A DNA stretch of 64,000 bases from NCBI RefSeq assembly GCF_003628305.1, contig NZ_RBZM01000007.1, positions 434,001 to 498,000 on the forward strand. The letters run 5' to 3'. This DNA is from Cohnella endophytica (GTDB taxonomy: Bacteria > Bacillota > Bacilli > Paenibacillales > Paenibacillaceae). A program made the position numbers and the translations under genes. The notes below the pieces were generated by a model. It saw nothing but the letters and a program-made list of their open reading frames with translations. It was not told the origin of the DNA and ran no database searches. Below, in pieces: positions 1-8,304 of the stretch (the stretch's first letter is position 1; each line of letters begins with the position of its first letter).

Positions 1-471
1 ATTGCCGATCGAATGCCCTTCGTCCACGATTCTCTTAGCCGTCGCGGGATATTTGACGACTTGGGTACCGACGAGGAAGAAGGTAGCTTTTACGTGTTGC
101 TCTTCGAGAATATCCAAAATCTTAGTCGTATAATTGTTATCGGGCCCATCGTCGAATGTAAGAGCGACGAGCTTGCGATTCTTGTATTGCTCCGGATGAT
201 GAATCTCCGGCGGTCTGACTGCCACTTCCGGCGGTTTCGGAGTCGGCGTGGGAGTCGGCGCTGGAGTCGGAGCCGGAGACTCGACTCCAACTGGCGGCGA
301 AGAGGTCGCCGTTTCGGCAGGCGGCGCCGCGTCGACGACGCTGGACACCATCGGACCGCCAATCTTCCATTCTTTCGCCGTGAATCCCGCATAGATTCCG
401 GCCACTAGCAGCATAAAGCCGAGCGTACCCGCCAAGGTACGTCTCCTTTTTTTCACGCGTTTTCCCCGCAT
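1..471 (-). CDS. Polysaccharide deacetylase (NodB domain), C-terminus cut off by window edge
   Basis: Only the first 157 codons lie in the window; the reading frame is still open at base 1. Visible from the N-terminus: a basic start, one hydrophobic segment (about residues 13-30) acting as signal or anchor, a Pro/Thr-rich linker with PT repeats (about 45-90), then the start of a NodB homology domain with the metal-binding motif TFDDGP at 105-110. The family removes N- or O-acetyl groups from cell-wall or other surface polysaccharides using a divalent metal, here outside the membrane. The start is chosen because GGAGG lies 8 bases before the ATG. The His ligands of the fold are beyond the window, so activity cannot be judged. 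Confidence 0.85.
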   Translation of the reverse strand, partial: MRGKRVKKRRRTLAGTLGFMLLVAGIYAGFTAKEWKIGGPMVSSVVDAAPPAETATSSPPVGVESPAPTPAPTPTPTPKPPEVAVRPPEIHHPEQYKNRKLVALTFDDGPDNNYTTKILDILEEQHVKATFFLVGTQVVKYPATAKRIVDEGHSIGN

Positions 472-651
472 TGCCCGTTCCTCCACGATTCCTCTTTCCA
501 GCCAGAAACGAGAGGCGCTTGGGGATGATCCGCGCGGGAGGGATCCCCATCCCCGCCCGCATGGACCGACATCGCATTCTGTTCTTTTTGGTTATTAATA
601 TAGACGATAGAGGAACGAAAAAGTTTGAGGAAAATCGTCGAAAATTTATTT

Positions 652-1179
652 TTAATGTCGGCGGAAGAAACCTTTTTTCTTCGGAGGGTTCGAGGGGCTC
701 GAAGGTAGGGAGGGAAGACGGAAATCCTCGTTCGGAATCGAGCCCGGTTTGGCGTTTTTACTTTGCAAATTCTCGACGGTGGCCGCCAACTGCGCGACCA
801 TCTGCCGTAGTTCGTCCAATTCCGACCGATGCTGAAGCACTTGCGCGGAGACGACTTCGTCCGCTTTCTGTTGAAGCGACCGTTCGACTTCCCGGATCCG
901 GGACATTAGCTCGCTCTCCTCCCGAGACTGAGCGAACGACTCCGCCTTGCGGATCGACTCTAGTGGCGAGGGGCCTGGGAGCGAGATTTGGTCCAGCGTT
1001 CTTCCGAGTTCGATCTGGTCTTTAATATGAAGCAGCAAATTAACGTCCTGCCCGGAAAACATATAGTGACCCAAACTGTCCTTCCTAAAAGTCGAGGGAT
1101 AGTGGGAAGCCCATCTTTTGACGGTCGTTTGGCTGACGCCGAGGAGCTCCGAGGCTTCCTTAGTCTTCAGATTGTTCAT
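652..1179 (-). CDS. MerR-type HTH protein with coiled coil, RacA-like
   Basis: The 175-residue protein starts with a MerR-like winged helix (about 1-60; KEASELLGVSQTTVKRW) and continues into a charged heptad-like region (about 85-145) and a basic proline-rich tail ending PPKKKGFFRRH. This order, HTH then coiled coil then basic tail, matches RacA, the Bacillus protein that anchors the chromosome near the cell poles during sporulation, and it lacks the effector domain of classical MerR activators. AGAGGT sits just before the ATG. It is a single gene divergent from the GNAT-nitrilase gene. Assignment to RacA rests on architecture and general N-terminal resemblance; a MerR-like regulator of unknown role is the alternative. 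Confidence 0.6.
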   Translation of the reverse strand: MNNLKTKEASELLGVSQTTVKRWASHYPSTFRKDSLGHYMFSGQDVNLLLHIKDQIELGRTLDQISLPGPSPLESIRKAESFAQSREESELMSRIREVERSLQQKADEVVSAQVLQHRSELDELRQMVAQLAATVENLQSKNAKPGSIPNEDFRLPSLPSSPSNPPKKKGFFRRH

Positions 1180-1414
1180 GGTAACCTCTCCATTCTTATT
1201 CGGTTTGCTTACCTAATTCGAGGCGCGCGCCCGCCTCCCTGCGCGGACGACAAAGGTAGTGCCCGTTCGCCAAACAAAGTGGAAGTTCGAGCCTTCGGGC
1301 AGGTTAAGTACGCCAAATTCTAGAAGTTTACGCAGGGAATACAATCCGTTGATAGGGCAATGAAACGAATGGGTACAATAGAGATAAATGCCCTGATTAA
1401 GGAGCTCATCCGAT

Positions 1415-2953
1415 ATGACAACCGACCAACTCTCTCAATTCGAGAAGAAGATCATTATCCGAAACATTGAACGCGAGGATTTCGGCAAAATCATCGCGCT
1501 GCAGAATCTCTGTTTTCCGAACATGGATCCTTGGAAGCTGACCCAGCTCGAGAATCATGTCCGCATTTTCCCGGAGGGCCAAATCTGCGTCGAATACGAC
1601 GGGGAGATCATCGGCTCGTGTTCCAGCCTGATCGTCAACTTCGATGATTATCTGGAGCAGCATACCTACTCTGAGATTACGGACAAAGGAAATATTCGCA
1701 ATCATAATCCGCGCGGGGGCAATCTGTACGGCATGGAAGTTATGGTGCATCCGGAGTTCCGTCGGATGAAAATCGGCAGAAGGCTGTACGAAGCCCGCAA
1801 GCGGCTGGCGGAGCATCTGAATCTGAAGAGCATCATCGTCGGAGGACGAATCCCGGGGTATCACCACTATAGCGACCGGATGTCCCCGAGAGAGTACGCG
1901 GAGGAAGTGCTGCAGCAGAACATCTACGATCCTGTGCTCACTTTTCAGATGATGAACGGTTTTACGCTCAAGCGAATCATTACGGGGTATTTGTCCGACG
2001 ACGCCGATTCGAAAAACTTCGCCGCGTTGCTGGAATGGAACAATATCGAATTCCGGCCCAGCATCAATAAGACGCATTACAAGATGTCCTTTCCGGTCCG
2101 AATCTGCGTCATCCAATATATGATGAAGAAAATCGATTCCTTCGAGGAATTCGCGACCCAATGCGAGCATTACGTCGACGTGGCCTCGGACTACAAATCG
2201 GATTTCGCCGTTTTCCCGGAAAATTTAACTATGCAGCTGCTCAGCTTTCTGGAAGAGCGCTCGCCGAGCCTCGCCGTTCGCAAGCTGTCGACTTACACGA
2301 CCGAGTACGTGGAGTTGTTCACGGAGCTGGCGGTGAAGTACAACGTCAACATCGTCGGCGGTTCCCATTTCGTGGAGAGCAATAACCGGATCTATAACGT
2401 GGCGCATTTGTTCCGCAGGGACGGAACGATCGAACAGCAGTATAAGCTGCATATTTCGCCGAACGAGCGTAAATGGTGGGGGATTAACGGGGGCAACGAG
2501 ATCGGCGTATTCGAGACGGATTGCGGCAAAGTCTCGATCCAGCTTAGCAGCGACGTCGAATACCCGGAGGTGTCCAGAATCATGGCGGAGGAGGGGGCTC
2601 AGATTATTTTCGTCCCGTTCTGCGCGGAGGATCGCCAGACGTTCCTGAGGGTCAAATATTGCGCCCAAGCCCGGGCGATCGAGAATCAATTGTTCATCGT
2701 AACGGCAGGCACGGTCGGTAACCTGACGCACGTAGATAACGTGGACGTCCAGTACGCGCAATCGGCCATCTATACGCCGGCGGACTTCTCGTTCCCTCGC
2801 GACGGCATCGCCGGAGAATGCAGCGAGAATACGGAAACGGTTATCATGGCGGAGGTAGACATGGAAACGCTGGAGAGGTATCGTAAATCTCAAGAAGCGC
2901 TGTCGTTCCGCGATCGGCGCACGGATCTCTATTCTTTGCAAAAACGTTCATAA
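1415..2953 (+). CDS. GNAT acetyltransferase fused to nitrilase-superfamily domain (YhcX-like)
   Basis: This 512-residue protein has a GNAT N-acetyltransferase domain (about 15-190, acetyl-CoA loop around RRMKIGRRLYEARKRL) followed by a carbon-nitrogen hydrolase domain (about 227-500). Length and order match Bacillus subtilis YhcX. In the hydrolase half the catalytic Glu (E269, FPEN) and Lys (K344, YKLHISP) are present, but the place of the nucleophilic Cys in the usual CYD motif reads SSD (S378). The neighbouring paralogue at 2969 keeps Cys. The hydrolase half may therefore be inactive or altered, while the acetyltransferase looks intact. Substrates are unknown. AAGGAG lies 9 bases before the ATG, and the next gene follows after 15 bases, so the two are probably co-transcribed. 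Confidence 0.88.
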   Translation: MTTDQLSQFEKKIIIRNIEREDFGKIIALQNLCFPNMDPWKLTQLENHVRIFPEGQICVEYDGEIIGSCSSLIVNFDDYLEQHTYSEITDKGNIRNHNPRGGNLYGMEVMVHPEFRRMKIGRRLYEARKRLAEHLNLKSIIVGGRIPGYHHYSDRMSPREYAEEVLQQNIYDPVLTFQMMNGFTLKRIITGYLSDDADSKNFAALLEWNNIEFRPSINKTHYKMSFPVRICVIQYMMKKIDSFEEFATQCEHYVDVASDYKSDFAVFPENLTMQLLSFLEERSPSLAVRKLSTYTTEYVELFTELAVKYNVNIVGGSHFVESNNRIYNVAHLFRRDGTIEQQYKLHISPNERKWWGINGGNEIGVFETDCGKVSIQLSSDVEYPEVSRIMAEEGAQIIFVPFCAEDRQTFLRVKYCAQARAIENQLFIVTAGTVGNLTHVDNVDVQYAQSAIYTPADFSFPRDGIAGECSENTETVIMAEVDMETLERYRKSQEALSFRDRRTDLYSLQKRS

Positions 2954-2968
2954 CTTCCAGAGGTGACT

Positions 2969-3850
2969 ATGAAGAAGCTTATCATCGCGACGACCCAATA
3001 TGGACTAACGGATATCCAGACCGAAGAGCAATTCTGGACGGGAATCAAGGAGAAGGTTCGCGACGCGGCCGAGCAGGGCGCGGAGATGATCGTCTTTCCC
3101 GAGTATTTGACCGCGCACTTGCTTAGCTTGGAGCCGGCGATGCTGCATGACGACGCTTGCTATTCGTTGGATCGGCGCACGGACGAATACGTGCGGTTCT
3201 TCCGAACGCTCAGCGAAGAGCAGGGAATCGCGATTCTGGCGGGTACGCATATTTGCAAGGAGAAAGGCGAGTACGCGAACAAAGCGTATCTCTTTTTCCC
3301 GGACGGCCGGATCGAGACGCAGAGCAAGGTGCATCTGACGCCGGAGGAGCAGATCCGCTGGCCGCTCGCCGCGGGCGAGGAGCTTAACGTATTCGAGACG
3401 GCATGGGGCAAAATGGCGATTCTCACCTGTTACGACATGGAGTTCCCCGAGCTTGCGAGAATCGCGGCGCTGCGGGGAGCGGAGCTTCTATTATGCCCCT
3501 CCTATACGGACAGCGCATACGGATATTACCGCGTAAGGTATTGCTGTCAGGCGCGAGCGGTCGAGAACCAGCTGTACGTCGCGCTTAGCGGGCTCGTCGG
3601 CTCGTTATCGGAAGACAGGCCGCAGGTCGATTCGGGTTACTGCCAAGCGGGCGTGTTCACGCCGTGCGATCTTCCGTTCGAGCCGGAAGGGATACTGCAG
3701 GTCGGCGAGACGAATCTGGACATGACCGTACTCGCCGAAGTCGATTTCCACCGGCTTCGGGAGAACCGCGAACGCGGGGCGGTCGCTCCGTTCTACGATC
3801 GCCGGCCGGATTTCTACGAGCAGGAACACAAGAAGACGTCGCACGAATAA
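2969..3850 (+). CDS. Carbon-nitrogen hydrolase (nitrilase superfamily)
   Basis: The 293-residue single-domain amidase/nitrilase has a complete triad: E45 in FPEY, K120 in SKVHLTP and C154 in TCYDMEFPE. The family hydrolyses amide or nitrile C-N bonds of small molecules in the cytoplasm; the substrate is not apparent. It closely resembles the C-terminal half of the preceding fusion protein in motif order and spacing, so it looks like a tandem duplicate that kept the nucleophile. ATG 2969 is preferred over GTG 2963 because AGAGGTG then lies at good distance. It converges with the SgrR-like gene, 50 bases apart, with no clear terminator between. Confidence 0.88.
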   Translation: MKKLIIATTQYGLTDIQTEEQFWTGIKEKVRDAAEQGAEMIVFPEYLTAHLLSLEPAMLHDDACYSLDRRTDEYVRFFRTLSEEQGIAILAGTHICKEKGEYANKAYLFFPDGRIETQSKVHLTPEEQIRWPLAAGEELNVFETAWGKMAILTCYDMEFPELARIAALRGAELLLCPSYTDSAYGYYRVRYCCQARAVENQLYVALSGLVGSLSEDRPQVDSGYCQAGVFTPCDLPFEPEGILQVGETNLDMTVLAEVDFHRLRENRERGAVAPFYDRRPDFYEQEHKKTSHE

Positions 3851-3900
3851 GACAGCGGGAGTTCGAGGCTTCCTCGCGCCAGCCCATGGGATCGCAGTCT

Positions 3901-5613
3901 TTAATCCGTGCTTCCTGGCGGAGGAAACCAAATCGTTCGAAGGTTGACCCAGCCTTGCGAGTTAAACGTCACTCCCCGCACAGATGGCAAATAGGCGGTC
4001 GGCACGGGCTTCTCCGACAAAACGAACAAGAGATGCTCCTTGGTCAGAAGCCTCTCGATCTTATCGAGCTCGAACGTCCTCGCGGACGGATCGGGCTCTT
4101 TGCGTACGCGCTGGAGCGCGATCTCGATGTCGATTCGCGCGTGGGCGTCCACATGCTCGGATATCGTCATGTACAGATCGAATCTTCGCAACTGCTCGTC
4201 TTGGTCGCGATACGAGGAGAAGAGGATCAGGTCGGAAGCGAGCCGGATCGGGCCTTTGAATTCTTCCGGGGGTACGGAGGCGACTTCGCATGCGTAGCCG
4301 TAAGTCGCGAGCTTGGCCGCGAGCGCATCGGCCTCCGATTTGTAAGGAGGAATGGTCGCGATCCGCAGGGGCATGTCGGATTGTCGGTCGTCGCGGGGCT
4401 GCCTAACGCGGCTTGAAGCTCTTGGCTTACGCGATCCGGACTCGCTTAAACAAGAGAATAGATGGGCGCGAACGGTCGGATCGGTTAACGGTCCGGCCTT
4501 CTGCGTATTGCAAGTAATGAACTTCCTGACCGTCGTGTCCGAGTGAATGCGGCTCCAAGTTCTCGCGGAGGCAGCGCTGTCGTGCATGACATGGAACGGG
4601 GACAGTTGCTCTCCCGCGCTTCCGGCCGACTCCGCCTCCCAGGGCACGTGCACGATCTCGACCCGGTCCAAATGCGCGCGTCCTTGAAAATGGGGAGAGA
4701 ATACCTCCAGCGCGCATAAGCCCTCGTTCATTTCCGTTACCTTGAACGGTCCCGTCCCGAGAGGAGAAGTTCCGAAACGCAGCGTTCCCAGTTGGTTCAG
4801 ATCCTTCGGCACGATCGCGGCGCGGCTTGTGCACAGGAAAGGAAGGAACAGCTCGTTCGGCTCCTCCAGCTCGAAACGTACGGTCGTCGGATTCAACGCA
4901 CGGACGGAAGCGATCTGCTTGTAAATGAAATTGTACAGCGTCCGCCGGGAGGAGCGGATCAGGCGCTCGAAGGAAAAAACGACGTCGTCCGCCGTCAGCA
5001 CCTTGCCATGGTGGAATAAAACTTCCTTGCGCAGATAGAAAGTCCACTTCGTGCGGCTGCCGTCGGTCTCCCAGGCGTGGGCGATGGCCGGCAGAATCTC
5101 GTCGCGCCGCTCCGTCCGGCGGACCAGACCGTCGAAGACGTTGCTCGATACGAATGCTTCCGCCAGGAAATTCATATAGAGCGGATCCGCGGTATGAAGG
5201 GGCTGTCGGATCGGAAGCCGGAGCATATCGATCTGACGGTCGCTGAACGTTTCCGTATGATGGCCGAAGTAAGTGAGCAACCAGCCTTGCAGATGCTCTT
5301 GCAGCGCCGATGAGCCCTTGTAGGTTCTCATCTGGTCGATCGCTTGGGTCACGTCTTTGCGGTTGATCGCCTGCATCATGGATTGTACCGCGATTTCCTC
5401 CGGCTGCACGAGGAAGCGCAACGAGGAACGGCGCCCGCGCCCGCGGCTCGCCTCCCAGGAAATCCAGCCGTTGCGGCTCATCGCCCCGATAATATTCGTC
5501 GCGTTCCTGGACGTGCATTCGAGCAATTGTCCGATCTCTTCAAGCGTCGTGTCCGCGCTAGCAGCTTCGCCATATCTGGCGTGAAGCCGAAGGAATTGCC
5601 GGTGAAGCTTCAT
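3901..5613 (-). CDS. SgrR-family transcriptional regulator (HTH + solute-binding domain)
   Basis: The 570-residue protein combines an N-terminal SgrR-type winged helix (about 1-95; TLEEIGQLLECTSRNATNII) with an extracellular-solute-binding type 5 domain (about 150-540) that resembles oligopeptide-binding proteins. No signal peptide is present, so it is a cytoplasmic regulator that binds a small ligand. In Enterobacteria SgrR answers glucose-phosphate stress; Bacillota members often control an adjacent transporter. Here the divergent neighbour is a DUF4173-like membrane protein, and a 12-bp inverted repeat lies between the two genes. Ligand unknown. Confidence 0.82.
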   Translation of the reverse strand: MKLHRQFLRLHARYGEAASADTTLEEIGQLLECTSRNATNIIGAMSRNGWISWEASRGRGRRSSLRFLVQPEEIAVQSMMQAINRKDVTQAIDQMRTYKGSSALQEHLQGWLLTYFGHHTETFSDRQIDMLRLPIRQPLHTADPLYMNFLAEAFVSSNVFDGLVRRTERRDEILPAIAHAWETDGSRTKWTFYLRKEVLFHHGKVLTADDVVFSFERLIRSSRRTLYNFIYKQIASVRALNPTTVRFELEEPNELFLPFLCTSRAAIVPKDLNQLGTLRFGTSPLGTGPFKVTEMNEGLCALEVFSPHFQGRAHLDRVEIVHVPWEAESAGSAGEQLSPFHVMHDSAASARTWSRIHSDTTVRKFITCNTQKAGPLTDPTVRAHLFSCLSESGSRKPRASSRVRQPRDDRQSDMPLRIATIPPYKSEADALAAKLATYGYACEVASVPPEEFKGPIRLASDLILFSSYRDQDEQLRRFDLYMTISEHVDAHARIDIEIALQRVRKEPDPSARTFELDKIERLLTKEHLLFVLSEKPVPTAYLPSVRGVTFNSQGWVNLRTIWFPPPGSTD

Positions 5614-5637
5614 CCTCCTCGTCCCCCTTCTCTCCTG

Positions 5638-5687
5638 TAAAATAGGAAATTCCGCGCAAGTTTATTTCTCTTTATTTTCCTATTTTA
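5638..5687. promoter_or_regulatory. Inverted repeat in divergent promoter region
   Basis: TAAAATAGGAAA (5638-5649) recurs as its exact reverse complement TTTCCTATTTTA (5676-5687), 26 bases apart, between the divergent SgrR-like and DUF4173-like genes. It is a plausible binding site for the SgrR-like protein; function is inferred from position only. Confidence 0.5.
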
Positions 5688-5732
5688 ACATCTACAATAG
5701 GCATTAGAAAACGAGAAGCGGGAGGTCCTCCA

Positions 5733-7247
5733 ATGGATCCGTTAGGTAAAGGAACGGCAGTGCGCCCAATCGTTGGGCTCATAGGGGCATTCATGCTCGC
5801 CATCGCCAATCAATATTTGTTCTACGGCGCGATAATCGGGGTATCTTATCCGATCTTCATTCTACTGCTCTACGCATACTTGCTCCACGATAGGAGGAAC
5901 CGATTGCGGGAGATTTCGGGGTTCGGCTGGTTTATGTTCGCGGTAGTGATGCTGCTTTCCCTTACTTATGCCTTGTTCAATAACCCGTTCTTCTCGGCGC
6001 TTAATTTTCTCGCGATTCCGCCGCTTGTTTTTCTTCATATGGCCTATTTGCGCGGAGCGAAAAGAATTCCTTGGTGGGATATCCGGATCATCGAAGAGGC
6101 GCTGACCCATCTGTTTGCCTTGAGCATGCGCCATGTCCCTACGGTGTTCCGGATCGTGCGGGTGACGGCGGCTAGAAAGGGCGGGACGCAACGTAAAAGC
6201 GCTCTCGGAAAAGTGCTTATCGGCTTGTGTATCTCGGTACCGCTGTTAATCGTCGTCGTGAATTTGCTGGCCTCGGCGGACGGAGTGTTCCAGCGCGCTT
6301 TAAGCGGATTTCCGGATTGGTGGAACGGCCTGTCCATCGGCGAAGGCGTTTCCCGGTTGCTCTGGATCCTCCTGGCGGGTATCGCGTTCTTCTGCTATTT
6401 ATGGGGGTTCGTGAAGCCGGGGCGATCAAGCGTAAAGGTTGACCGTACGGTGACGAAATCGGTGCCGGAGGAATCGCAGTACGTGAGCATGCGAATCGAC
6501 CCGATCATTATGGCCACGCTGCTCGTATCGGTGAACGTCGTCTACGTGCTGTTCGTCGTCTTGCAGTTCTCCTACTTATTCGGAGCGTGGGAAGGCGCGT
6601 TGCCGGACGGCAAGACCTATGCGGAATACGCCAGAAGCGGGTTCATGGAGCTCGTTGCCGTATCGTTCATCAACTTCGCCATCCTCATTATCGCGCTTCT
6701 CTCCCGGGGGGCGGAGGATCCGGCCAGGCTGCGAAGCCTAATCTCAAAGCTGCTCTACTTGCTGGTCGGATGCTCCGGCGTCATGCTGTATTCGGCGTAT
6801 TCGCGGCTCATTCTGTACGAGGAAATGTACGGCTACACGTATATCCGTTTTCTCGTGCACGCGTTCATGATCTTCTTGGCGATTCTTCTGATCATTGCGG
6901 CGATCCGCATCCGGACGGACGTCATTCCGCTAGCCAAGTGTTATATCGTCATCGGCTTGGCGTCGTACGTATTCATGAATTACGTGGGCATGGACCGCGT
7001 GATCGCCGGCAACAACATCGACAGGTACCGTGAAGGCGGGGCGATCGATCCTCAGTATTTGAGCACCTTATCCGCGGATGCCATGCCGCTCTTGGCGGAA
7101 TTCAGCAAGAAGGAATATCCGGGATTAAAGCCGCTACTGAAGGATAGATGGAAGGAGCTGGCGAACGAAAGCCGTCGCCCTTGGCAGTCGTTTAATTTAT
7201 CCGTTTACGCGGCGGAGGAAAAGCTTCATGACTTGTTTAGGGAATAA
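5733..7247 (+). CDS. DUF4173/DUF4153-like polytopic membrane protein
   Basis: The 504-residue protein has about ten to twelve hydrophobic segments through residue 420 and a soluble C-terminal tail (about 430-504, RDRWKELANESRRPWQSFNL). The pattern, including a conserved late YVGMDRVIAGNNIDRY stretch, fits the DUF4173/DUF4153 family common in Bacillota, whose role is unknown. GGGAGG lies about ten bases before the ATG. It is divergent from an SgrR-like regulator. The name states a family resemblance, not a function. Confidence 0.75.
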   Translation: MDPLGKGTAVRPIVGLIGAFMLAIANQYLFYGAIIGVSYPIFILLLYAYLLHDRRNRLREISGFGWFMFAVVMLLSLTYALFNNPFFSALNFLAIPPLVFLHMAYLRGAKRIPWWDIRIIEEALTHLFALSMRHVPTVFRIVRVTAARKGGTQRKSALGKVLIGLCISVPLLIVVVNLLASADGVFQRALSGFPDWWNGLSIGEGVSRLLWILLAGIAFFCYLWGFVKPGRSSVKVDRTVTKSVPEESQYVSMRIDPIIMATLLVSVNVVYVLFVVLQFSYLFGAWEGALPDGKTYAEYARSGFMELVAVSFINFAILIIALLSRGAEDPARLRSLISKLLYLLVGCSGVMLYSAYSRLILYEEMYGYTYIRFLVHAFMIFLAILLIIAAIRIRTDVIPLAKCYIVIGLASYVFMNYVGMDRVIAGNNIDRYREGGAIDPQYLSTLSADAMPLLAEFSKKEYPGLKPLLKDRWKELANESRRPWQSFNLSVYAAEEKLHDLFRE

Positions 7248-7321
7248 AGCGGAGAATAAGCACGAGGTATGAGGGAAATTTAAGGCCGTGATTTGCCGAA
7301 AATAAGGAGGAGGAATAGGGA

Positions 7322-7816
7322 ATGCCAGCAGGTTATATCAAGGAATTAAGAAAGTTGGTCGGCTCGAGACCGCTCATTATGGCGGGCGCTTGCGTGATCG
7401 TATTGGACGGCGAGGGGCGGCTGTTGCTGCAGAGAAGAACGGATACCGGGGACTGGGGAACGATCGGCGGGTCAATGGAGCTAGGGGAATCGTTGGAAGA
7501 GACGGCTGAACGCGAATTATTCGAGGAGGCCGGGTTAAGGGCGACATCGTTTAAGTTTATCGCGGTGTACTCCGGCAAGGACATGTACTACAAGTATCCC
7601 CATGGCGACGAAATCTACAACGTGGTGGCCATATACGAAGCTGTCGGCGTAGAAGGGGTTCCCTTCGTCAACGACGACGAGGGGTACGAGCTCAAGTATT
7701 TCCCTTTGGATCGCCCGATCCCGGAACTGAATCCGTTCACGGAGTATCTGCTGCGTAAAGCGGGCTACATACGGACGGAGTCGGGGCAGTTGGAACCGCA
7801 AGGCAGCTCATCGTAA
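7322..7816 (+). CDS. Nudix hydrolase
   Basis: The 164-residue protein carries a full Nudix box: GG then the glutamates of GESLEETAERELFEEAGL (about residues 54-73), which bind the metal and diphosphate. The family hydrolyses nucleoside diphosphates linked to another moiety, often housecleaning of oxidised nucleotides or cofactor turnover. AAGGAGGAGG precedes the ATG. It probably forms a unit with the small DUF6509 gene 68 bases downstream. The exact substrate cannot be read from the sequence. Confidence 0.9.
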   Translation: MPAGYIKELRKLVGSRPLIMAGACVIVLDGEGRLLLQRRTDTGDWGTIGGSMELGESLEETAERELFEEAGLRATSFKFIAVYSGKDMYYKYPHGDEIYNVVAIYEAVGVEGVPFVNDDEGYELKYFPLDRPIPELNPFTEYLLRKAGYIRTESGQLEPQGSSS

Positions 7817-7884
7817 TTTCATGCCGATTCCGTGTATAATGAGGTCAGCTATTCAGCGAGACAGGCATGAGGAAGGATGAGAGC

Positions 7885-8181
7885 ATGTTCGGAGTTACGG
7901 AATACAGCGTGGAGCTAGTGAAGGATCCCTTTCAAATTCTGGTAGGGAAGCGTTACGAATTCATCATCGACTTGGATATCGACGAGGAAGACGAGCTATA
8001 CTCGGACAAAGGAATCTATATCAAAGCTATCTACAAGGTGGACGGAGAGATCGGCAGCATCGTCAGCTACGGCTTGATCGAGAAGACGACCGATCGCCGC
8101 CTCGACTTCGATCTGGAAACCGAAGAGGAAGCGGAGTTAGCCGCTTTCTGCCAGGAGCATTACCAAGAGGCCGAGGAATAG
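7885..8181 (+). CDS. DUF6509 family small acidic protein
   Basis: The 98-residue protein is strongly acidic, with no signal or membrane segment, beginning MFGVTEYSVELVKDPFQIL and containing a Gly-Lys-Arg-Tyr-Glu turn. It fits a small family (DUF6509) found in Paenibacillaceae, of unknown function. ATG 7885 is chosen over 7867 because AGGAAGGA lies before it; the upstream ATG has no ribosome binding site. A hairpin with a T run follows the stop. Confidence 0.7.
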   Translation: MFGVTEYSVELVKDPFQILVGKRYEFIIDLDIDEEDELYSDKGIYIKAIYKVDGEIGSIVSYGLIEKTTDRRLDFDLETEEEAELAAFCQEHYQEAEE

Positions 8182-8185
8182 AGGG

Positions 8186-8217
8186 AAAGCCGGGGCATGG
8201 GCCTTGGCTTTTTTTTC
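8186..8217 (+). terminator. Intrinsic terminator after DUF6509 gene
   Basis: AAAGCC pairs with GGCTTT around an interrupted GC-rich core and is followed by eight T residues. It closes the Nudix-DUF6509 unit ahead of the ABC exporter operon. Confidence 0.75.
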
Positions 8218-8304
8218 TCCAAAAGCCTGCTGTTCGCGTAGACTTGGCTGGATTCTAAAGGTAAGATCGAAACAGATTCGCATAAAATGGGAAGAGGTGG
8301 AAGC

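Noticed and set aside
471-1025. 184-codon plus-strand open frame covering the polysaccharide deacetylase start and RacA-like gene
   Set aside because: It runs antisense to two well-supported genes, has Arg/Ser/Pro-rich shadow composition and no binding site.
1351-1380. Promoter TTGATA...TACAAT before the GNAT-nitrilase gene
   Set aside because: The spacer is 19 bases, longer than usual, so I did not list it as a supported promoter.
2225-2941. 238-codon minus-strand frame opposite the GNAT-nitrilase gene
   Set aside because: Antisense shadow rich in Arg and His; the sense strand has clear catalytic motifs.
4427-5518. 363-codon minus-strand open frame inside the SgrR-like gene
   Set aside because: Shadow in another frame of the same strand; Arg/Gly/Pro-rich and unlike any protein family, while the overlapping frame is a clear HTH plus binding-protein.
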